This document shows positions 1 to 6,373 of a stretch of 6,827 nucleotides of DNA, in pieces (position 1 is the stretch's first letter; each line of letters opens with the position of its first letter). Source of the stretch: DAIRET01 sp036795455 (GTDB lineage Bacteria; Bacteroidota; Ignavibacteria; Ignavibacteriales; Ignavibacteriaceae); NCBI GenBank assembly GCA_036795455.1, contig DAIRET010000158.1:1-6827 (forward strand). The letters are read 5' to 3'. The translations under genes and the position numbers were made by a program. The notes below the pieces were generated by a model that had not been told where the DNA came from, searched no databases, and saw only the letters and a list, made by a program, of their open reading frames with translations.

Positions 1-2003
1 GAGGTCATTATTATTATCGTATTCTTAAAATCAACTTTTCTACCGAGACTATCCGTCAGCAAACCTTCATCAAGAACCTGGAGAAGGATTCCGAAAATGT
101 CCGGGTGAGCTTTTTCAATTTCGTCAAAAAGAACAACCGAGTAAGGTTTTCTTCTCACTTTTTCTGTCAACTGTCCACCTTCTTCGTATCCGACATACCC
201 GGGAGGTGCACCGACTAATCTTGACACAGCAAACTTTTCCATGTATTCGCTCATATCAATCTTAATTAATGCTGCATCAGAATCAAAGAGGTATTTTGCA
301 AGTACTTTACATAGTTCTGTTTTTCCAACCCCGGTCTGACCTAAAAAGATAAAACTTCCAATAGGTTTCTTCGGATTCTTCAAACCTGCTCTTGCACGGC
401 GAATTGATTTTGTAAGTTTTGAAATCGCTTCATCCTGTCCCACAATAGAGCCTTTCAGTACCTCTTCCATATTCAAGAGTTTATCACTTTCGGTTTGTGC
501 TACTCTATTTACGGGAATCCCTGTCATCATAGCAACAACTGTAGCAATATCTTCTTCCGTAACATCATGAATTAAATCTTTTGTTTTGGTTTCCCATTCA
601 CGCTTTGCAATTTCAAGATCGGATTGAAGCCTTCTTTCTTTGTCCCGCAGTCTTGCAGCTTCTTCATAATCCTGTCTTTTAACAACCGAAGCTTTCTCTG
701 CTTTGATTTTTTCTATCTCATCTTCAAGAGTTAAAATTTCCTGGGAGACTTCATAATTTCCCATATGCACTCTCGAACCGGCTTCGTCAATTACGTCAAT
801 TGCTTTATCTGGCAGATGTCGGTCGGAGATATAACGGTTGCTGAGTTTAACAGCACCTTCGATAGCTTCTGGAGTATACCTAACCCTATGATGCTCTTCA
901 TATCTGAATTTAATATTATTTAATATCTGAAGTGTCTCTTCGTAGTTCGGTGGATCAACAAGTACCTTTTGGAATCTTCTATCCAAAGCACCGTCTGTTT
1001 CGATATACTTTCTATACTCATCCATTGTAGTTGCACCGATACACTGAATATCACCGCGTGCGAGAGCCGGTTTGAACATGTTCGAAGCATCGAGAGAGCC
1101 CGAAGCACCGCCTGCACCAACTATGGTGTGCAATTCATCAATGAAAAGAACTACATCTTTTGCTTTTTCAAGTTCATTCATTAATGCTTTCATTCTCTCT
1201 TCGAATTGCCCGCGATATTTTGTTCCTGCAACCAAACCTGCAAGATCAAGTGTAACAACTCTTTTTTCGTGTAGAATTCTCGGTACTTTTTTCTGGACTA
1301 TTCTTAATGCAAGTCCTTCTGCAATCGCAGTTTTACCTACACCAGGTTCTCCGATAAGTACTGGATTATTCTTCTTACGCCGGCTTAGAATTTGTGCTAC
1401 CCGTTCGATTTCCTTCTCACGCCCAACAACTGGATCAAGTTTATCTTCATGGGCGAGCTTTGTTAAATCACGTCCAAAGTTATCCAGAACCGGTGTTTTT
1501 GTTTTTTCAACTTTCCGATCAATTATCGGCTGAGGAGCGGTTGCTTTCTGCTGCGATTTCGATTCCCTGTTGGACAACATTATGTTCAATTCGGAACGTA
1601 TGTTGTCATACCCGATATTAAACTGATGCAATATTTGCGTAGCGATATTATCTTCATCCCTTAATAAAGAAAGAAGAAGATGTTCCGTTCCGATAACGTC
1701 CGCTTTATAAATTTTTGCTTCAATTTGCGTTATCTTTAGAACTTTTTCTGCTTGTTTAGTAAGCGGAATATTCCCAATTGTCAAAGTTCCGCCTGTTGGT
1801 CTAACAGTATCTTCAATTGCTTTTTTCAACCGGACAAGATCGCATTCCAAATTCCTAAGAATTCTAACAGCGACTCCCTGTCCTTCACGAATCAACCCTA
1901 AAAGAAGATGCTCCGTACCGATATAATCATGCCCCAGCCGGAGAGCTTCTTCCCTACTTAATCTAATTACATCTGATAATCTATCTGAAAAATTTCCGTC
2001 CAT
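1..2003 (-). CDS. clpC: ATP-dependent Clp protease ATP-binding subunit ClpC (partial, 3' end outside window)
   Basis: This is a cytoplasmic AAA+ unfoldase that feeds substrates to the ClpP peptidase. The first 667 residues are present and read without a break; the family is usually about 810-850 residues long. Residues 1-145 hold two Clp N-domain repeats, each with an IGTEHLLL motif. The first AAA+ module has Walker A GEPGVGKT at 218-225, pore-loop Tyr263 (KYRG) and Walker B FIDE with Asp289/Glu290. A coiled middle domain carries a UVR-like motif (KRQDYEEAARLRDKE, from about 442), which separates ClpC from ClpB. The second AAA+ module has Walker A GQTGVGKT at 555-562, pore-loop Tyr603 (GYVG) and Walker B LFDE with Asp627/Glu628. 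The sequence stops at TIIIMTS, before the ClpP-binding loop, so ClpP docking cannot be confirmed here. The ATG at 2003 has AAGGA seven bases upstream and gives a normal ClpC N-terminus (MDGNFSDRLSDVI). No ctsR/mcsAB-type neighbour lies upstream, and no CIRCE element was seen. Confidence 0.97.
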   Translation of the reverse strand, partial: MDGNFSDRLSDVIRLSREEALRLGHDYIGTEHLLLGLIREGQGVAVRILRNLECDLVRLKKAIEDTVRPTGGTLTIGNIPLTKQAEKVLKITQIEAKIYKADVIGTEHLLLSLLRDEDNIATQILHQFNIGYDNIRSELNIMLSNRESKSQQKATAPQPIIDRKVEKTKTPVLDNFGRDLTKLAHEDKLDPVVGREKEIERVAQILSRRKKNNPVLIGEPGVGKTAIAEGLALRIVQKKVPRILHEKRVVTLDLAGLVAGTKYRGQFEERMKALMNELEKAKDVVLFIDELHTIVGAGGASGSLDASNMFKPALARGDIQCIGATTMDEYRKYIETDGALDRRFQKVLVDPPNYEETLQILNNIKFRYEEHHRVRYTPEAIEGAVKLSNRYISDRHLPDKAIDVIDEAGSRVHMGNYEVSQEILTLEDEIEKIKAEKASVVKRQDYEEAARLRDKERRLQSDLEIAKREWETKTKDLIHDVTEEDIATVVAMMTGIPVNRVAQTESDKLLNMEEVLKGSIVGQDEAISKLTKSIRRARAGLKNPKKPIGSFIFLGQTGVGKTELCKVLAKYLFDSDAALIKIDMSEYMEKFAVSRLVGAPPGYVGYEEGGQLTEKVRRKPYSVVLFDEIEKAHPDIFGILLQVLDEGLLTDSLGRKVDFKNTIIIMT

Positions 2004-2212
2004 TTTCTTTTCCTTAGTTTATATAAATATAAACAAAAATCTATAATATTTCGTTTCCTCAACAAGTAGTGCTTTAATTCTGATTCTTTTTAATTTATAC
2101 GAGGATTTTGAACCCCAAAACACTTTTTTTAAGATAACGCGAAATCATTCTTCCTAAATCCCCAAAACAGGAAAAAATTGAAGTTTTTATAACAATTTCG
2201 TTTATCCAACTG

Positions 2213-2243
2213 CAAATATAACTGATATTTACCCTATCTCAAA
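2213..2243 (-). promoter_or_regulatory. Candidate Bacteroidota-type promoter for clpC
   Basis: Read on the minus strand, TTTG (2243-2240) is followed after 19 nt by TATATTTG (2220-2213). This matches the -33 TTTG / -7 TAnnTTTG consensus known for the primary sigma factor of Bacteroides relatives, with the usual spacing. Transcription would begin near 2208 and leave a 5' leader of about 200 nt before clpC. The match is seen directly; its activity is inferred, and such short AT-rich motifs also arise by chance. Confidence 0.4.
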
Positions 2244-2252
2244 TTCAATAAT

Positions 2253-2305
2253 AATTGATAACCTTGAGATTTGGTAATTAGAGGTACTTCAATTTATTAT
2301 CAATT
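2253..2305. repeat. Inverted repeat / hairpin beside the clpC promoter
   Basis: AATTGATAA (2253-2261) is the exact reverse complement of TTATCAATT (2297-2305). Inside it, TTGA (2264-2267) can pair with TCAA (2289-2292). The hairpin sits just upstream of the clpC -33 box. It is AT-rich, so it is a weak candidate operator or a chance structure. It has no T-tract of a terminator on either strand. Confidence 0.35.
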
Positions 2306-2344
2306 CTCGCTAATCATTTGACTTCAATAACAAAAATGCTTTGG

Positions 2345-2514
2345 TTAGAAAGAAATATTTTGAGGTAAACTAAAGAAGTGGATCATTTAACAGTATTTTT
2401 TTTGGTATGGAATACCAAAAAGTATTCTTGATTATGTTCAAATAATCTAATCAGTACCTATTGACTTTGAAGATTAATCGTGTTTAAGTTTACCTCGGTT
2501 TTCTAATTTTTTTT
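2345..2514 (+). other. Nested inverted-repeat block with a 3' T-run (possible structured leader RNA or MITE-like element)
   Basis: Four pairings nest inside one another. TTAGAAA (2345-2351) pairs with TTTCTAA (2500-2506). GAGGTAAACT (2362-2371) pairs perfectly with AGTTTACCTC (2487-2496), and a further AA/TT pairs beyond one mismatch. TGGATCATTT (2379-2388) pairs with AAATAATCTA (2440-2449) with one G-U pair and one mismatch. The innermost is the 10-bp palindrome at 2399-2421. Eight T (2507-2514) follow the outer 3' arm directly, and gene 1 starts 61 nt later. The pairings are seen in the sequence. An attenuator, small RNA or MITE is inference, and the high AT content raises the chance of accidental pairing. 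Confidence 0.35.
2399..2421. repeat. Perfect 10-bp palindrome with 3-nt loop
   Basis: TTTTTGGTAT (2399-2408) and ATACCAAAAA (2412-2421) are perfect reverse complements around a GGA loop. It could be a regulator-binding site or a hairpin. It lacks a T-tract after the stem on either strand and its stem is poor in G+C, so it is not a normal intrinsic terminator. Confidence 0.6.
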
Positions 2515-2575
2515 GTTATACATAGATAAACCGATATTGTTCTAAACGTATTATCTTATATAAAAAGGCACTAGT

Positions 2576-3715
2576 ATGAAAAAGATTTATTTCTTGTTGT
2601 GTTTTGCTCTCCTCTCTCTTTTCTTTGTTTCTTGTAAGGATGATAATCCTGCTGAGACTACTCAAACCGAAAACGAAAAAATAATTAACCAACTTAAATT
2701 CTTTACTGATTCTCTCATGGAGAATACGGAAATGTCCGGGATATGTGCAGTCGTCATTGATCATAAAAAGGGACTCAACTGGTCATATGCTGCGGGATTT
2801 GCAAGTATCCCCGATAAGCAACCACTCTCTTTAGAGAATACATTCAGAATAGGTAGTGTTACAAAAACAATGGTTGCTACGGTTGCCCTTCAATTAATTG
2901 ATGAAGGAAAACTTTCATTAACCGACAAACTCTCAAAGTTTTTTCCGCAATATCCTAAAGCAGATTCGGTTACAATACTCATGCTATTGAATATGCGCAG
3001 CGGAATTTTCAGTTATACCAGTGATTCTTTATTCAATCATCTTGTGTTTGGTGGTGGTAATCCTACAAAAGTATGGACACCTCAAGAGCTTGTAGACCTT
3101 TCCTTCAGCCACCCTTATGATTTTTCGCCCGGAACATCCTATTATTATTGTAACACAAACTATATAATACTCGGATTAATAATAGAACAAATCACCGGGA
3201 ACCAATTAGATGCAGAACTAAATACCCGCATATTTCAGAAGTTACAATTGACAAATACAGGTTTGCTCAACTCCGGTTTAACATTCCCCGGAAATAATGC
3301 AAAAGGTTATTACTACGGTGATTATATTGAAAATGATGACCACACTAACCGCTACGATATATCTTGGGCGTGGGCTGCAGGATCAGCTTATTCTACTCCA
3401 CTGGAGTTGGTGAAATACGTTGAAGCTCTTGTGAAAGGCGGATTGTTATCTGAAGCAATGCAAGAAAAAAGGTTAAGCGAACACTTTACAGCAGAAGATG
3501 ATATAATCTCCTACGGACTTGGCATTAAACGATTTGGATCCTTTTATGGGCATACAGGTGCTTTACCAGGCTACCAAACCAATATATGGCATAGTAAAGA
3601 AAAAGATGCTACAATAGTTATTTGCTTCAACTGTACGCTCTATCCAAATAATCCATTTACAGCACTCACCGTGAATTTTATTAAAACAATGTACGGAGAA
3701 GATTATTCTTATTAA
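2576..3715 (+). CDS. S12-family serine hydrolase lipoprotein, R61 DD-carboxypeptidase-like (cluster gene 1)
   Basis: This is a 379-residue predicted lipoprotein of the class C beta-lactamase / D-Ala-D-Ala carboxypeptidase family. A signal peptide (1-19) ends in a lipobox with Cys20, followed by Lys-Asp-Asp, which resembles the surface-export signal of Bacteroidota lipoproteins. The catalytic residues are all present: SVTK at 94-97 (nucleophile Ser94, Lys97), YCN at 191-193, and HTG at 326-328. The Ser-to-Tyr spacing (97) equals that of the Streptomyces R61 DD-peptidase (Ser62, Tyr159), and the Tyr-to-His spacing (135) is close to its 139. The middle of the YxN motif is Cys192 rather than the common Ser, and a CFNC motif lies at 350-353. 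The start has AAAGG seven bases upstream. It leads a probable operon; the next gene begins 71 nt after its stop. Likely substrates are D-Ala-D-Ala peptides or other D-amino-acid peptides or esters; beta-lactamase activity is possible but not indicated. Confidence 0.93.
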   Translation: MKKIYFLLCFALLSLFFVSCKDDNPAETTQTENEKIINQLKFFTDSLMENTEMSGICAVVIDHKKGLNWSYAAGFASIPDKQPLSLENTFRIGSVTKTMVATVALQLIDEGKLSLTDKLSKFFPQYPKADSVTILMLLNMRSGIFSYTSDSLFNHLVFGGGNPTKVWTPQELVDLSFSHPYDFSPGTSYYYCNTNYIILGLIIEQITGNQLDAELNTRIFQKLQLTNTGLLNSGLTFPGNNAKGYYYGDYIENDDHTNRYDISWAWAAGSAYSTPLELVKYVEALVKGGLLSEAMQEKRLSEHFTAEDDIISYGLGIKRFGSFYGHTGALPGYQTNIWHSKEKDATIVICFNCTLYPNNPFTALTVNFIKTMYGEDYSY

Positions 3716-3786
3716 GTTAAAGAAGCAATAGGATTCTTCCTTTTAAAGCGTTAAGGATAAATAATTTTAAGTTTTGTGAGGACATT

Positions 3787-5001
3787 ATGATAAGGTTATT
3801 TACTGTTTTGGTTATAGCTTTTTTGTTGTATTCATGTAATGACGACGCGGTATCCACTGATACTCAAGACTATACAGCAAAGTTTAATTTAATTCAAAAT
3901 TTTTTAGATAGTTCATGGAGTGATTATTCTCAAAAGAATAACATCCCTGATAGCTGCGGAATCGGGTGTTACATTACAATTAAAGGAGCAGAACGGTTCT
4001 TTAAGACAATTAACAAAAATACATTAAATGAAAAGAACCGTTATAGGATTGCAAGTAATACCAAAGTGTTTACAGCAGCGGCTATAATGCTTCTTCATCA
4101 AAAAGGTAAAATAAATATAAACGATACTATTTCACACCTTTTGCCCGGTTCTACAGAATCTTATTTACCGGATCATCCGGATTTCAATATTCCTTACAAA
4201 AACAAAATAACAATTAAGCAGTTATTGCAGCATAGAGCCGGCGTCTATGATATTGCAAATGATCTGATACCGGCAAATGTCGATCAACCGTATGCCGGAT
4301 CATCTTATTACGCTTATAGAATTCAAAATTCCGGGATTGATTATCAATTTACAATTGATGAATTAATCAAGGTTGTTTCCGATTGCCAGATATACTATTC
4401 GGAACCTGGAACTGACTTTCACTATTCAAATACAGGTTTTCAGGTGCTCGCTAAAATAATTGAAAGAGCATCGGGTAAAAGCTATGTTGATTTTATTGTA
4501 GATGAAATATTGATTAAAAATAATCTCTCCTCAACTTCTGTTCCTTTTATCAGTACTGATAATTTAATACCTGAGCCCTTTGTGGAAGGTTATTATATAA
4601 CTACCGATGGCTGTTTTGATGTAACTAAATCAAATATGTCCTTTAACATTGCAGAAGGTAATATTATCTCATCTTTTTTCGATATGAACAAGTGGATTAA
4701 GCTGCTTTTATCAGGAAATACAGGTATTTCAAGAGAGAATATCTCTCTAATGGAGGACTATTCCGATAACCCGGTTGACAAATTCGGTTTGGGAGTAGAA
4801 TATTTTGAAGGAATCGGTTATGGTCATACTGGGGCACATGCAGGGTATTCTTCAAAAACAATTTATAATCCCGAAAATGATTTATCTATCACTTTTTTGG
4901 CTAATTTCTGGAATTTTTCAAATAACATGACAAGTTTTATGGAACAGTATAACTATACGCAGGGTCTATTAAAACAGTTCATCAAAATATTAAATGAATA
5001 A
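3787..5001 (+). CDS. S12-family serine hydrolase lipoprotein, diverged paralogue (cluster gene 2)
   Basis: This is a 404-residue predicted lipoprotein of the same beta-lactamase-like fold. The signal peptide (1-16) ends at Cys17, followed by Asn-Asp-Asp, again acidic just after the lipidated Cys. Catalytic motifs are SNTK at 90-93, YSN at 213-215 and HTG at 347-349. The Ser-to-Tyr distance is 123 residues, against 95-97 in its two neighbours. The extra length comes from a longer segment at about 120-140 and another at about 160-205 rich in Tyr and Ser. Both lie between the nucleophile and the Tyr motif and could reshape the substrate pocket. The Tyr-to-His distance (134) is unchanged. The ATG has GAGGA only four bases upstream (3778-3782), a short spacing. 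The 71-nt gap before it holds no convincing terminator, so co-transcription with gene 1 is likely. Its substrate is unknown and probably differs from that of genes 1 and 3. Confidence 0.92.
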   Translation: MIRLFTVLVIAFLLYSCNDDAVSTDTQDYTAKFNLIQNFLDSSWSDYSQKNNIPDSCGIGCYITIKGAERFFKTINKNTLNEKNRYRIASNTKVFTAAAIMLLHQKGKININDTISHLLPGSTESYLPDHPDFNIPYKNKITIKQLLQHRAGVYDIANDLIPANVDQPYAGSSYYAYRIQNSGIDYQFTIDELIKVVSDCQIYYSEPGTDFHYSNTGFQVLAKIIERASGKSYVDFIVDEILIKNNLSSTSVPFISTDNLIPEPFVEGYYITTDGCFDVTKSNMSFNIAEGNIISSFFDMNKWIKLLLSGNTGISRENISLMEDYSDNPVDKFGLGVEYFEGIGYGHTGAHAGYSSKTIYNPENDLSITFLANFWNFSNNMTSFMEQYNYTQGLLKQFIKILNE

Positions 5002-5024
5002 TACCATCACATACTTTAGTAATA

Positions 5025-5029
5025 AAGGA
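5025..5029 (+). promoter_or_regulatory. Ribosome-binding site that fixes the start of cluster gene 3
   Basis: AAGGA lies six bases before the ATG at 5036. An earlier in-frame ATG at 4994 overlaps the end of gene 2. It would put 14 polar residues before the signal peptide, which is atypical for a lipoprotein, so 5036 is preferred. Confidence 0.75.
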
Positions 5030-5035
5030 ACCACG

Positions 5036-6169
5036 ATGAAAACAAGATTTTTTTTCGTCTTATTAACAGTAATATTTTTTTCGTGTTCCAACAAACAAAT
5101 AAACAACCCCGATACTTCAAAAACAGATCAAATAGAAAATATTATTAATAGAGTTGGGGATTCACTTACAACAAAGGTAAAAAAAGCTGGATACGAGGAT
5201 ATCGATTTTAGCTCCCCTGGCGTTGTTATTGCATTATGGTCGGATGAACTTAACTTCGATTATATTAAAAGTTTCGGGATTTCGGATATTGCAACTAATG
5301 AACCGATGAAAAATAATATATTATTTCGAATAGGAAGTATTACAAAAACTTTTGTAATTACGGTTTTTCTCCAATTAGTTGACGAAAAAAAAGTTTCACT
5401 TGATGACAAGCTACAAAAGTTTTTCCCGGATTTTCAACGCTCGGATGAAGTTACACTTAGACAAATATGCAACATGACAAGCGGTATTTTCAATTTTTGG
5501 GAAACAGAAGCATTTGTGGAGTGGATAACTAACCATCCTGAAAAACCGATTACACCGTTGGAGGTTATTTCCTGGGCAAAAGATGTTCCCTTCTACTTCA
5601 ACCCCGGTGATGGTATTCATTATTCAAATACAAACACATATCTATTGAGTTTGATCATCGAGCAGATAACCGGTAACAAAATTGAAGATGAAGTTAAAAC
5701 CAGGTTAATAGACAAGTTACACTTGAATAATACTTTTTTCCCTACTGTCATATCTTTCCCTGCCGGTATTCCATATTCAAAAGGTTATATAGTTGATGCA
5801 GACAATAAAATAAAAAAGGATTATACCGATTTTTTAACTCCCTGCCTTTCGTGGAGTGCAGGTGCAATGATTTCGAATATAGAAGATATAAAGATATGGA
5901 TAGAGGCTTGCGCAGGTGGTTCTCTCATTTCAGATTCAACTCACCAAGAAAGAAAAAAAACTATTGCATGGGATGAAGCTAAAATGAGTTATGGGTTAGG
6001 TATAATGGAATACAAAGGATTTTGGGGACACGGCGGCAATATTATGGGTTACTCGACTGTAATACTTCGTTCACCCGAAAGAAAAACAACAATTGCAGTA
6101 ATGATTAATAGTAGTTTGGACCAACTACATCCAGTACAAGAAATTGTTGATTGTTATCTCTCTTTATAA
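5036..6169 (+). CDS. S12-family serine hydrolase lipoprotein, R61 DD-carboxypeptidase-like (cluster gene 3)
   Basis: This is a 377-residue predicted lipoprotein and the closer paralogue of gene 1; the two share long runs around FRIGS(V/I)TKT and the following helix. The signal peptide (1-16) ends at Cys17. The next residues are Ser-Asn-Lys-Gln with no acidic pair, unlike genes 1 and 2. Catalytic motifs are SITK at 101-104, YSN at 196-198 and HGG at 332-334, where Gly replaces the Thr of HTG, a common variant in the family. The Ser-to-Tyr (95) and Tyr-to-His (136) spacings fit the R61 DD-peptidase. It starts 34 nt after gene 2, so it is probably translated from the same mRNA. The expected role is cleavage of D-Ala-D-Ala or related D-amino-acid bonds at the cell envelope; the precise substrate cannot be read from sequence. 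Confidence 0.93.
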   Translation: MKTRFFFVLLTVIFFSCSNKQINNPDTSKTDQIENIINRVGDSLTTKVKKAGYEDIDFSSPGVVIALWSDELNFDYIKSFGISDIATNEPMKNNILFRIGSITKTFVITVFLQLVDEKKVSLDDKLQKFFPDFQRSDEVTLRQICNMTSGIFNFWETEAFVEWITNHPEKPITPLEVISWAKDVPFYFNPGDGIHYSNTNTYLLSLIIEQITGNKIEDEVKTRLIDKLHLNNTFFPTVISFPAGIPYSKGYIVDADNKIKKDYTDFLTPCLSWSAGAMISNIEDIKIWIEACAGGSLISDSTHQERKKTIAWDEAKMSYGLGIMEYKGFWGHGGNIMGYSTVILRSPERKTTIAVMINSSLDQLHPVQEIVDCYLSL

Positions 6170-6196
6170 AGACATTTATCGACAGGGTTATCGACT

Positions 6197-6220
6197 TGAG
6201 TTAGAACAACTCATTTAATT
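6197..6220 (+). terminator. Weak terminator-like hairpin after the hydrolase operon
   Basis: TGAGTT (6197-6202) pairs with AACTCA (6208-6213) around a 5-nt loop and is followed by TTTAATT. The stem is only six pairs and the T-tract is broken, so termination would be weak. It is placed 27 nt after the stop of gene 3, where the operon would be expected to end. Confidence 0.3.
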
Positions 6221-6310
6221 AGCAAGGTTAGGAATAGTGGGAGGTCCATCAAATTCATAAGATAAAACTTAGTCTTGGATACTTTGAAACTTACAACAGT
6301 GTGAATTTGT

Positions 6311-6318
6311 TAAATTTG
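6311..6318 (+). promoter_or_regulatory. Candidate -7 promoter box for floA
   Basis: TAAATTTG matches the Bacteroidota TAnnTTTG box and lies 55 nt before the floA start. The nearest TTTG upstream (6283-6286) is 24 nt away, longer than the usual 19-21, so the -33 part is weak. If real, floA is transcribed separately from the hydrolase operon. Confidence 0.3.
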
Positions 6319-6373
6319 CTAATAACTCAAATTAATGTTATTATTATAAAGAAAATTTTAAGGAGTTACTTAT

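Larger units (their letters stand above)
2004..2575. other. Divergent intergenic region, clpC / hydrolase operon
   Basis: This 572-nt AT-rich spacer separates clpC from the oppositely oriented hydrolase operon and contains no convincing gene. It holds the clpC ribosome-binding site (AAGGA, 2015-2011), the candidate clpC promoter (2213-2243), a hairpin at 2253-2305, three copies of the 8-mer ACTTCAAT, and a nested inverted-repeat block at 2345-2506 followed by eight T. No perfect TAnnTTTG box was found for the rightward operon. The best partial candidate is TTG at 2461-2463 with TAAGTTTA at 2485-2492 (21-nt gap, last base off consensus), which lies inside the structured block. Confidence 0.8.

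Noticed and set aside
1072..1533. A 153-codon open frame on the plus strand, antisense to clpC
   Set aside because: It lies opposite the highly conserved first AAA+ module of clpC, has no recognisable domain and is Ser/Arg-rich in the manner of an antisense shadow.
2399..2421. The palindrome considered as an intrinsic terminator for either strand
   Set aside because: The T-run precedes the stem on the plus strand and an A-run follows it on the minus strand, and no gene ends nearby.
2516..2764. An 82-codon open frame on the minus strand over the start of gene 1
   Set aside because: It is antisense to the signal peptide and N-terminus of gene 1, and no family was recognised in it.
3716..3786. 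Possible hairpin CCTTTTAA-AGCG-TTAAGG between genes 1 and 2 as a terminator
   Set aside because: The stem is imperfect and AT-rich and has no T-tract after it, so it does not separate the two genes into different transcripts.
4994..5035. An earlier in-frame ATG for gene 3, overlapping the stop of gene 2
   Set aside because: It would add 14 polar residues before a clean lipoprotein signal peptide; the ATG at 5036 has its own AAGGA at the right distance.
6176..6195. Direct repeat TTATCGAC, two copies 12 nt apart
   Set aside because: It is only two short copies with no further pattern, and could easily be chance; too little to call a site.
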